Source of the DNA: an uncultured bacterium | GTDB taxonomy: Bacteria; Methylomirabilota; Methylomirabilia; Rokubacteriales; CSP1-6 | NCBI GenBank assembly: GCA_946479205.1 | Contig: CAMLFJ010000111.1 | Location: 1-8,473 of the forward strand | Reading direction: 5' to 3' | Length of the DNA: 8,473 bases | Part shown: in pieces, positions 1 through 5,988 of the stretch | Layout of the letters: the number at the start of each line of letters is the position of its first letter | Position numbering within the stretch: the stretch's first letter is position 1 | The notes under the pieces: model-generated | What the model was told of the DNA's origin: nothing | Database searches by the model: none | What the model saw: the letters and a program-made list of their open reading frames with translations, nothing else | Made by a program: the position numbers and the translations under genes

Positions 1-1046
1 GTCATGATCTCGTGCAGCACGCCGTCGATGCGGAACCGGACCCGGAAGACCTTCTCGTAGGGCTCCAGGTGGATGTCGGAGGCGCCCCGCCGGATGGCGT
101 CGGTGAGGATCATGTTGATGAGCCGGACGACCGGAGCCTCGTCGGCCGACTCCTTGAGGTCGAAGACGTCGGCCTTGGTGAAGGCCGCCTCGCCGTCCTC
201 GACGACCTCGACGTCGGTGTCGGCCTCCTCCAGCTCGCTCATCATGTCGTTGACGTTGGCGCCGGTCTCGTAGAGCCGCTCGAAGGCCTTGCGGATGGCC
301 GCCTCGGAGGCGACCACCGGCTGGATCTGCAGGCCGGTCATGAACCCGACGTCGTCGAGCGCGAAGACGTTGGTGGGATCCGCCATCGCGAGGGTGAGCA
401 CGTTCCCGATCCGCTTGATCGGGAGCACGCTGTGCTTCTTGGCGATCTGCTCGGGCACCAGCTTGAGCACGTCCGGATCCGGGTCCACCTGCGCCACCGT
501 GATCGCGGGCATCGCGTACTGCTTCGAGAGGAACGAGACGAGACTGTCCTCGGTGATGAACTGGAGGCGGACCAGGATCGTCCCGAGCTTGTCGGCGCTC
601 CCCTTCTGCTCGGCGAGCGCGCGCTGGAGCTGCTCCGGGCTGATGAGCTTCTCGGCCACCAGCCGGTCCCCGAGGCGCGACAGGCTCCCCTGCCGTCGCT
701 CGATCGGTGAGGCGCCACCTCGCTTGCCGGGCACTGGGGTCGGCGCGACCTCGATGGACGCGGCGAGCGCCTCCATCTCATCGGTCGCAGGGGCGCGCCC
801 GGGTGCGGCCTCCGGAGCCGGGGCCACGCTCGCGGACGGCCGACCCCCGACCGTGCCGGAGAGACGCGCCACGACCCGGGCCAGGTTCTCCCGATCCCCC
901 AGCTTGGCGTAGATCTCCTTCAGGGTCTCGAGCGCGCCGGTGTCCGAGGGGTTGGCCTCCACGATCATCTCGCAGAGCCGGGCCGACTCGGCCAGGGACC
1001 GCTTCTCTTCCGAGGACAGCGAGGTCTTGTTGTCAGTCTGGGCCAT
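1..1046 (-). CDS. pilB: PilB/GspE-family type IV pilus extension ATPase, N-terminal part (3'-truncated by window edge)
   Basis: The first 348 residues of a type II/IV secretion ATPase are present. Residues about 12-64 form a charged helical segment resembling one TPR-like repeat (ESARLCEMIVEANPSD, then LKEIYAKLGDRENL), an extension not usual in PilB. After a Pro/Ala linker comes a MshEN/T2SSE-N domain (about 120-265) with two 24-residue motifs beginning at R124 (RLGDRLV) and K153 (KLGTILV), 29 residues apart, the arrangement known for c-di-GMP binding in MshE and some PilB proteins. From about 303, VVRLINMILTDAIRRGASDI and HLEPYEKVFRVRFRIDGVLHEI is the N2 region typical of PilB and GspE; the Walker boxes lie beyond the window. 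The start is fixed: TGA lies in frame at 1064-1062 and ATG at 1046 is the only start codon after it. No clear ribosome site is visible in the 19-bp gap, so coupling to mglB is possible. PilB is favoured over GspE by the mglAB and Chp-like context. Confidence 0.9.
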   Translation of the reverse strand, partial: MAQTDNKTSLSSEEKRSLAESARLCEMIVEANPSDTGALETLKEIYAKLGDRENLARVVARLSGTVGGRPSASVAPAPEAAPGRAPATDEMEALAASIEVAPTPVPGKRGGASPIERRQGSLSRLGDRLVAEKLISPEQLQRALAEQKGSADKLGTILVRLQFITEDSLVSFLSKQYAMPAITVAQVDPDPDVLKLVPEQIAKKHSVLPIKRIGNVLTLAMADPTNVFALDDVGFMTGLQIQPVVASEAAIRKAFERLYETGANVNDMMSELEEADTDVEVVEDGEAAFTKADVFDLKESADEAPVVRLINMILTDAIRRGASDIHLEPYEKVFRVRFRIDGVLHEIM

Positions 1047-1065
1047 GGTCGTCGATGTCCGTCAG

Positions 1066-1554
1066 CTAGACCGGACGCTCCCGTAGCGAGGACTGCACCT
1101 CGTCCTTGTGGAGCGGCGTGGACAGCACGCCGGTGCGCTGGGGACGGGTCCGGGTCTCGGCCAGGATGGCCCCGATCGCGGTGCCCGCCTCCTTGGCGAA
1201 GAGGCGCACCATGCCCACGGTGGTCCGGCTGTCGAAGATGGCGAGCAGGATCGCGTGCTCGTCCACCGCGGCCACGTGGATACTCTCCTTGACGCCCTGA
1301 TGAAACAGCATCGTGAACTCGGTCTCGCCCAGCAAGCGCGCCATCGCGGCGGTCGAGCTGAAGGCGCCCGCCGCGAGAGCGGACAGCGACACCGTGTCGA
1401 GCGACCGGGATGCGCCGCCGCGGGCCAGGAGCTGCCCGCTCCGGTCGATCAGGAGGGCCTCCATCGCACCCGACTCGCCCAGGAAGTGCAGGAGAACGCC
1501 GTTGATCCGCTGCGCGTCCTCCTCGTGGATGGCCAGGTTGTCATTTAGACTCAT
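1066..1554 (-). CDS. mglB: MglB-like roadblock/LC7 protein, probable MglA GTPase-activating partner
   Basis: The 162-residue single-domain protein has a roadblock/LC7 fold at about 15-132. Blocks such as LLIDRSGQLLA, LDTVSLSALAAG, LLGETEF, FHQGVKES, IFDSRTT and GMVRLFAKEA follow Myxococcus MglB closely as I remember it, including the Asp-Thr-x-Ser-Leu stretch and the Phe-His-x-Gly-x-Lys block, so this looks like a true MglB rather than a generic roadblock protein. MglB dimers bind MglA-GTP and stimulate hydrolysis, excluding MglA from one cell pole. The tail (about 133-162) is polar and probably flexible. The start ATG at 1554 lies inside the end of mglA (14-bp overlap), with AGGGGG six bases upstream, pointing to translational coupling that keeps the two proteins in ratio. 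Gene order mglA then mglB is the reverse of that in Myxococcus. No catalytic residue is expected in this GAP type. Confidence 0.88.
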   Translation of the reverse strand: MSLNDNLAIHEEDAQRINGVLLHFLGESGAMEALLIDRSGQLLARGGASRSLDTVSLSALAAGAFSSTAAMARLLGETEFTMLFHQGVKESIHVAAVDEHAILLAIFDSRTTVGMVRLFAKEAGTAIGAILAETRTRPQRTGVLSTPLHKDEVQSSLRERPV

Positions 1555-2158
1555 TGAGTGCCCCCTGTTCTTGTCCGAATCCGGCGACGAGGACCATGCG
1601 AGAGACGGTGTTGAGCGTGTCGAACACGCCCTTGCCCTCGACCGCGACCGATTCGAAGTACGGGACCCGCCGGGTCTTCCGGTTCAGCATGTACTCGAGG
1701 TACTCCACCGGAGCCACGTTGGGCAGATCCCGCTTGTTGTACTGGATCACGTACGGGATCTCGTCCAGATTGTACCCGTACTCTTTGAGATTCTCTTCGA
1801 GGTTTCTGAAGCTCTCCACGTTCTCGGGCAGACGGTCCCACTGCGAGTCCGCGACGAAGACGATGCCGTCGACGCCCCGGAGCACGAGCTTCCGCGTCAT
1901 GTTGTAGTAGATCTGGCCGGGCACCGTGTAGAGCTGGAACTTGGCCACGAAGTTCCGCACCGTCACCGCCGAGACCGGCAGGAAGTCGAAGAAGAGCGTC
2001 CGGTCGTCTCCCGTCGCGAGCGACACCATGTTGCCGCGGTTGACGTCCGGGAGCCCGCGGTAAATGTACTGGAGGTTGGCGGTCTTCCCGGCCACCCCGG
2101 TGCCGTAGTAGACGATCTTGAAGCTGATCTCTTTTTGCGCGTAGTTGATGATCGACAT
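1541..2158 (-). CDS. mglA: MglA-type small Ras-like GTPase
   Basis: This 205-residue cytoplasmic GTPase is of the bacterial MglA family, the nucleotide-dependent switch that sets cell polarity and directs type IV pili and gliding in Myxococcus. The P-loop is GTGVAGKT (19-26), the switch I region ends in DDRTLFFDFLP, the G3 motif is TVPGQ with Thr78 replacing the usual Asp, and G4 is NKRD (142-145). Asp52, Arg53, Thr54, Thr78 and Gln82 stand at the positions I recall for Myxococcus MglA, where Arg53 and Gln82 are catalytic, so hydrolysis assisted by MglB should be possible. The C-terminus is about ten residues longer than Myxococcus MglA. The ATG at 2158 lies 9 bp after the preceding stop, and its GAGG ribosome site overlaps that stop codon. 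The 3' end overlaps mglB by 14 bp. Its codons are slightly less GC-rich than its neighbours', as expected from its Asn/Tyr/Phe/Ile content, and do not suggest transfer. Confidence 0.95.
   Translation of the reverse strand: MSIINYAQKEISFKIVYYGTGVAGKTANLQYIYRGLPDVNRGNMVSLATGDDRTLFFDFLPVSAVTVRNFVAKFQLYTVPGQIYYNMTRKLVLRGVDGIVFVADSQWDRLPENVESFRNLEENLKEYGYNLDEIPYVIQYNKRDLPNVAPVEYLEYMLNRKTRRVPYFESVAVEGKGVFDTLNTVSRMVLVAGFGQEQGALNESK
1561..1566 (-). promoter_or_regulatory. Ribosome binding site for mglB (AGGGGG)
   Basis: AGGGGG inside the last codons of mglA lies six bases before ATG 1554. It supports that start, and hence the 14-bp overlap between the GTPase gene and its partner gene. Confidence 0.7.
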
Positions 2159-2165
2159 CGAGTCG

Positions 2166-2169
2166 CCTC
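2166..2169 (-). promoter_or_regulatory. Ribosome binding site for mglA (GAGG)
   Basis: GAGG overlaps the TGA stop of the preceding membrane-protein gene and lies seven bases before the mglA ATG. It confirms the start at 2158 and suggests coupled translation. Confidence 0.7.
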
Positions 2170-5089
2170 AGGCCGACATCAGCGTCGCCGCCGCGCGCTC
2201 GACCTGGCGATAGGCCAGGCCGGGCCGGGTCACGGATCCACCCGCGACGATGACGATCGACCGCCCATGCCCGATTTCCTCGGGCTGGATGACGAGGAGC
2301 GTGTCGCCGGATCGCAGGATCGCGGTCCGGAACACGGCGCCGGACCCCGCCGCCTTGCGCATCACGGCGTGGAGGTCTTGCGCGAATGCTCCCACCGCGG
2401 GCACGTCATCTCCCGCCGGCAGGAAGAAATAGAGGACCGCTTCGCTTTCCGCGTCTCGCATGACCGAGGCGGTGACGTCCCCAAACGCGGTCAGGCTCCG
2501 GGTGAGCGCCTCGACCCGGCTCGGCACCGCCGCCGGAGCCAGGCTGGGACTGCCCGCCGACACGACGTCCGGAGCGGGCGTCACCGGACGCCGCACGCGG
2601 TCGTCCGCGGCGCGCCGACAGAGGATCTCGAGCAGCGCAAGCGTCCCCCCGCGGGGCGCCGCCGCCGCGAGCACGGGCCCGCGGTCGCCGGGGCCCCCGA
2701 GCGGAGTCAGCACGACGGCCGTCTCGGGCCCGCGCAGCGTGATCTGATCCACCGGCCACGGCGGACGGCGATCCGTGAACAGGGGCAGCGCGAGGCCCGC
2801 CACCGCGACCGCGGTCTCGTGCGCCACCGTGGGAGAGGCCATCGCGAAGACGGTGACGCCCTCGACCGCCTGCACACTCACGTCGAACGCGGCGATCGGC
2901 GCCAGCAGCGCGACGATGCGCCGCGCCTCCGCCGCCTCCGCGGGCGCCGGGACGAGAGTGGCGGGGGTCGGCGCGGACGGCGTCGGATCGGGCCAGGCCG
3001 GGGTGGGCCGGATCGGCGGCGCGGGCTTGGCCCAGGAGAACGCGGGCGAGGTCGGCGGCTCGTGGGCCGGCGGGATCGCCGGGCTCGGAGGGACCACGGG
3101 TGGCTCCGGCTCGTCGACCGCCACGGGCGGGTCGAGATCGAGAAGCCCGTCCACCTCGACCATCGGGACGACCGGGATCTCCTCGATCGGGTCCGGCCCC
3201 CGATCAATTGTCGGTTCCTCCGCCACCGGCAGCTCAGGCTCCGCGGGCGGCACGAGAGCGGGCGCCGGCTCGAGGACGGCCTCGCGCGGCTCCTCGGCGA
3301 CCACGGCCTCGGGAACGGTCGCCATGGTCGGCGCGGTCTCCATCGCCGGCTCCGCCGCCGACGGCACCGGGGCCTCGGGCGCTGGATCCGACAGGAGCGG
3401 CTGGAAGGGCGCCGGGAAGTACTCGAGACCCCTGACGTCGGCCGCGGGACCGGGGGCCGCGAACAGATCCAGCGGGACCTGTCGGACGATCTCGTCGAGC
3501 GGCAGCCGAATGCCGTTCGGCAGGCGCTCCATCATCTGCGCATCGGACACGGCCAGCTCGGCGCGCGGGAACTGCGCCGCGACCACGTCCCAGCCGACCC
3601 GGATCAAGCCCTCCGCGAGCTGAGGCAGCACGATCGAGCGCGGGATCAGCAGCGCACCGGGCTCGCGCATCCGCCCGGCCACCTGATCCAGGGGCGCGTG
3701 AAACGCCTCCGCGGGAAGCTCCGCGGCGACGCGGCCGAACGAGATGCGCACGGTGGGCTCATCGGTCTCCGGAGCGGCGGGCGCGACCTGGATCGGCTCG
3801 CGCTCGCGCACCGGCTCGGCCATGACCGGCATCGGCGGCTCGATCGCGACCGGATCCGGATGCTCCATGGGCGCTTCCACCGGGACCGGCGGCTCCGCGG
3901 GGGCCGGCGCTTCCACGCGCGGCGTGGACCTGATCTCGCGCACCGGCTTGATCTCCGGCGCCGGCTCGGCCACCCTCGAAGGCCGGCCCACCGCCTCGGA
4001 CTCCTCGACCGGATGGAACGGCACCGGGATCCGGTGGAGCCCGTGAATCTCGGCCTCCGGCCGGTCGGCGGCGAACAGCTCCTGCGGGAGCTGGCTGATC
4101 ACCTCGTCGAGGGGAAGTCTCAGGCCGTCTCCCAGGTGTTCCGTGATCTGAGCCTTGCTCAGACCCACCAGGTGGGCCGGGAACTGATCGGCGATATCGC
4201 TCCAGGCCACGCGCGCGATCCCTTCCGCGAGCTGGGTGACCACGAGTTCTCCCGAGATCCGCAGGAAGCCGCGGTCGGCGAGGCTCGCGGCCACCTCGTC
4301 CTCCGGGGCGAGGAACGTGCCGGGAGGGAACTGGTCCATCACACGGTCGAGCGCGATCCGCAGGACGACTTCCGATCGGCCGGGCGGCCGGGCCGGTCGG
4401 GCTTCCCGCCGACGCTTCGCGAGCGCGAGACGGCGCCGACGGGGCTCCTCGTCCGGTTCCGGCTCGGGCGCGGGCGGCACCACCGGCATCACCGGAGCGG
4501 CCGTCACGACAGGCGCGGGAGCCGGCTCATCTCGGGAGAGCACGGCGTCGCTCAAGGTGCCGCTCCCCTCGAGCGCGGGGGCGGTCTGCACGCGCGGGGG
4601 CACCGCCATGCGGGCCCGAGGACTGGCCGCGGGGCGCGCCGCGCCCCGCTCGCGGGGAAGGCGGGCGGGCGCCCGGAGCACGTCACGGAGCGGGACCAGC
4701 AGCAGCATCACGCCGATGAGCTCCGGCAGGGGCGGCGGCAACATCCAGGGCAGCGCGCGCCCCGCGAGGGCCGGATCGAGCAGCGCGCTCAGCGGCTCCC
4801 GCGACATGCTGAGCAGGACGTGGAGACCGCTCAGGAGCGCGGTGCCGACGAGCCAGCGGATGATGGACGGGCGTCGAACCCAGAGCCAGACCAGCAGACC
4901 GTACGTCACCGGCGGGATGCCCGCGATGGCCCACTTCGGCAGCGGTACCTCGAACTGAAGCGGCACGAGGGTCAGGACGTAGACGAGACCGACATACGCG
5001 GCCAGCCCCAGCACGGCCATCAGCCACGACGAGAGCTGCCGGGCGCTGGACACGGAATGGTAGGACGTTCTCATGGAGGAAGGCCTCAC
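2168..5089 (-). CDS. Large membrane-anchored protein with a duplicated unknown domain and two C-terminal roadblock-like domains
   Basis: I do not recognise a named family for this 973-residue protein. Residues 22-44, 53-71, 76-94 and 121-135 look like four membrane helices, which would put the long Arg-rich, Pro-rich remainder in the cytoplasm. Residues 243-360 and 447-564 are two copies of one domain: they align without gaps at an offset of 204, with 53 of 118 residues identical by hand count. Shared blocks include QLAEG, RV.W and the RLPLDE motif. Pro/Ala/Glu-rich linkers (about 136-240, 361-446, 565-718) separate the parts. The C-terminus holds two roadblock-like domains, about 719-830 and 857-972. 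It sits between the receiver-roadblock gene and mglA, so a scaffold tying MglA-type signalling to the membrane is a reasonable guess, not a demonstrated role. The start is either GTG at 5089 (GTGA overlap with the previous stop) or ATG at 5074, which has GAGG nine bases upstream. The protein differs by only five residues. Confidence 0.88.
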   Translation of the reverse strand: MRPSSMRTSYHSVSSARQLSSWLMAVLGLAAYVGLVYVLTLVPLQFEVPLPKWAIAGIPPVTYGLLVWLWVRRPSIIRWLVGTALLSGLHVLLSMSREPLSALLDPALAGRALPWMLPPPLPELIGVMLLLVPLRDVLRAPARLPRERGAARPAASPRARMAVPPRVQTAPALEGSGTLSDAVLSRDEPAPAPVVTAAPVMPVVPPAPEPEPDEEPRRRRLALAKRRREARPARPPGRSEVVLRIALDRVMDQFPPGTFLAPEDEVAASLADRGFLRISGELVVTQLAEGIARVAWSDIADQFPAHLVGLSKAQITEHLGDGLRLPLDEVISQLPQELFAADRPEAEIHGLHRIPVPFHPVEESEAVGRPSRVAEPAPEIKPVREIRSTPRVEAPAPAEPPVPVEAPMEHPDPVAIEPPMPVMAEPVREREPIQVAPAAPETDEPTVRISFGRVAAELPAEAFHAPLDQVAGRMREPGALLIPRSIVLPQLAEGLIRVGWDVVAAQFPRAELAVSDAQMMERLPNGIRLPLDEIVRQVPLDLFAAPGPAADVRGLEYFPAPFQPLLSDPAPEAPVPSAAEPAMETAPTMATVPEAVVAEEPREAVLEPAPALVPPAEPELPVAEEPTIDRGPDPIEEIPVVPMVEVDGLLDLDPPVAVDEPEPPVVPPSPAIPPAHEPPTSPAFSWAKPAPPIRPTPAWPDPTPSAPTPATLVPAPAEAAEARRIVALLAPIAAFDVSVQAVEGVTVFAMASPTVAHETAVAVAGLALPLFTDRRPPWPVDQITLRGPETAVVLTPLGGPGDRGPVLAAAAPRGGTLALLEILCRRAADDRVRRPVTPAPDVVSAGSPSLAPAAVPSRVEALTRSLTAFGDVTASVMRDAESEAVLYFFLPAGDDVPAVGAFAQDLHAVMRKAAGSGAVFRTAILRSGDTLLVIQPEEIGHGRSIVIVAGGSVTRPGLAYRQVERAAATLMSA
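3398..3751 (-). repeat. Internal domain repeat, copy 2 (residues 447-564 of the 973-residue membrane protein)
   Basis: Second copy of the 118-residue domain, with QLAEG at 490-494, AQFP at 505-508, RLPLDE at 528-533, LFAA at 542-545 and PAPFQP at 559-564. It is exactly 204 residues downstream of copy 1, separated from it by a Pro/Glu-rich linker that is not repeated. The gapless match suggests the fold tolerates no insertions. Confidence 0.85.
4010..4363 (-). repeat. Internal domain repeat, copy 1 (residues 243-360 of the 973-residue membrane protein)
   Basis: This segment encodes the first copy of a 118-residue domain. By hand alignment it matches copy 2 without gaps at 53 of 118 positions. 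Strongest shared blocks: QLAEG (286-290), DQFP (301-304), RLPLDE (324-329), LFAA (338-341) and the PxPFxP end (355-360). The repeat is clear in protein and ancient enough that the DNA copies are not near-identical. I do not recognise the domain. Confidence 0.85.
5084..5087 (-). promoter_or_regulatory. Ribosome binding site GAGG supporting ATG start at 5074
   Basis: GAGG lies nine bases before ATG 5074 and overlaps the preceding gene's TGA stop. No comparable site precedes the alternative GTG at 5089. The bases between (CCTTCCTCC) contain CCTC, complementary to GAGG, so a very small hairpin could partly mask the site. Confidence 0.5.
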
Positions 5090-5985
5090 ACAGCCCGGAC
5101 CAGGTCCGGGAGCGCTTTCTTCACGTGGTACCGCACCTTGCCGAGAACCGCCGGATCACCAAGCACCACCGCGAGCATGGCGCCCGCGCCGACGGCGTTC
5201 AGCAGCACGACACCCGCGTCGTATTCGAGGATCAGGCTCTGCAGACGCCCCTGGGTCAGGGCCCGGCCGACCCCGGCCGTCGACTCGACGAGGCAGGCGG
5301 CCAGCGCGCCCGCGAGCTCGGCCTCGGGAAGGAGCCCGCCCGCGACTTCCATCAGGGCTCCCTCGCGGTCGATCAGGGCGGTCAAGGACACACCGGCCAG
5401 CTCGGCAACCCCGGCGAGCAGCGTCTTGAGATCGGGACCCGGAGCGGGGGCCGGCGCGACGACCGCGACCCGCTCGGCCACCACCGGGGCCAGGCGCCCG
5501 GGCTGGGGAGCGGGCCGCGCCGGCGCCGCGGCCGGGGCCGGAGCCACGGCCACCGGGATCGGGGCCGGCGCCGCGGCGGGAGCGGGCGCGACAGCCGGAG
5601 CGGCCGCGGCGGCGCGACTCGCCACCGGCAGCAGGCTCTCGATGCGATGCAGGAGCTCATCGGCCGCGAACGGTTTCCGCATCACGTCGTCGGAACGGAC
5701 CTTGGCGGCGCGCTCGAGCACGGTCCCGTTGACGATGCCGGAGATCAGCAAGACCGGCGTGTGGCCGAGCGTCGGATGCTTCTTGACGAAGTCGCAAATC
5801 TGATAGCCGTCCATGTCCGGCATGATCACGTCGCAGACGATGAGATCCGGCGTCTCGCGCGCGATCTGCTCCAGCGCCTCGCTTCCCGAGGCGGCCGACA
5901 GCACCTCGATCCGCTTCGACTCCAGCGCCCGCTGCACGACCTTGCGGACGCTCAGGCTGTCGTCTACCACCAGTACCTTGGGCAT
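5086..5985 (-). CDS. Response regulator: CheY-like receiver fused to a roadblock/LC7 domain
   Basis: The 299-residue protein has an intact receiver at 1-120 (acidic D8/D9, phospho-acceptor D52 in VCDVIMPDMDG, switch S82, conserved K104-P105), a 60-residue Ala/Pro linker, and a roadblock/LC7-like domain at about 185-299 (LTALIDREGALMEVAGG, then LLNAVGAGAMLAVVLGD, ending in an amphipathic helix). Roadblock proteins dimerise and bind or regulate small GTPases; MglB is the GAP of MglA. A phosphorylatable receiver on a roadblock domain suggests a direct route from the CheA kinase encoded upstream to the MglA switch encoded downstream. The start ATG follows the previous stop by 3 bp with only a weak CGGA-type ribosome site. 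The TGA stop overlaps the next gene's possible GTG start (GTGA, 4 bp). Domains are clear; the GTPase partner is inferred from context. The low-complexity linker comes from GC-rich Ala and Pro codons and is probably disordered. Confidence 0.9.
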   Translation of the reverse strand: MPKVLVVDDSLSVRKVVQRALESKRIEVLSAASGSEALEQIARETPDLIVCDVIMPDMDGYQICDFVKKHPTLGHTPVLLISGIVNGTVLERAAKVRSDDVMRKPFAADELLHRIESLLPVASRAAAAAPAVAPAPAAAPAPIPVAVAPAPAAAPARPAPQPGRLAPVVAERVAVVAPAPAPGPDLKTLLAGVAELAGVSLTALIDREGALMEVAGGLLPEAELAGALAACLVESTAGVGRALTQGRLQSLILEYDAGVVLLNAVGAGAMLAVVLGDPAVLGKVRYHVKKALPDLVRAV

Positions 5986-5988
5986 GAT

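Noticed and set aside
12..912. Plus-strand open frames opposite pilB
   Set aside because: The minus strand here encodes well-conserved PilB sequence. The plus-strand translations are compositionally biased and match nothing I know.
1047..1065. An independent promoter for pilB in the gap after mglB
   Set aside because: The gap is only 19 bp, GC-rich and without -10 or -35-like sequence.
1541..2158. The Ras-like GTPase as a recent acquisition from a eukaryote
   Set aside because: The Thr in place of Asp in the G3 motif, the LFFDFLP segment and the neighbouring mglB are hallmarks of the bacterial MglA family.
2775..3623. Plus-strand frame rich in Gly, Ser, Ala and Thr that looks like a repetitive surface protein
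   Set aside because: It is the antisense reading of the Pro/Ala/Glu linker and second domain copy of the membrane protein. The composition follows from GC-rich linker codons.
4631..4647. Perfect 8-bp inverted repeat with a one-base centre (GGGGCGCG/CGCGCCCC) as a terminator or operator
   Set aside because: It lies inside coding sequence, has no T-run, its one-base centre cannot form a proper loop, and such palindromes are expected by chance at this GC content.
5449..5618. Low-complexity GC-rich stretch as a DNA tandem repeat or CRISPR-like array
   Set aside because: There is no fixed repeat unit or spacer pattern. It encodes the Ala/Pro linker between receiver and roadblock domains, so the repetition is codon-driven.
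1313..5803. A plus-strand open frame of nearly 1,500 codons running antisense to the membrane protein, mglA and parts of both neighbours
   Set aside because: Over the membrane-protein gene and mglA it is in codon register with the sense genes, so it stays open merely because TTA, CTA and TCA codons are rare in GC-rich coding DNA. Its translation is a low-complexity Arg/His/Gly/Asp mix with no recognisable domain, while the sense strand encodes clear families.
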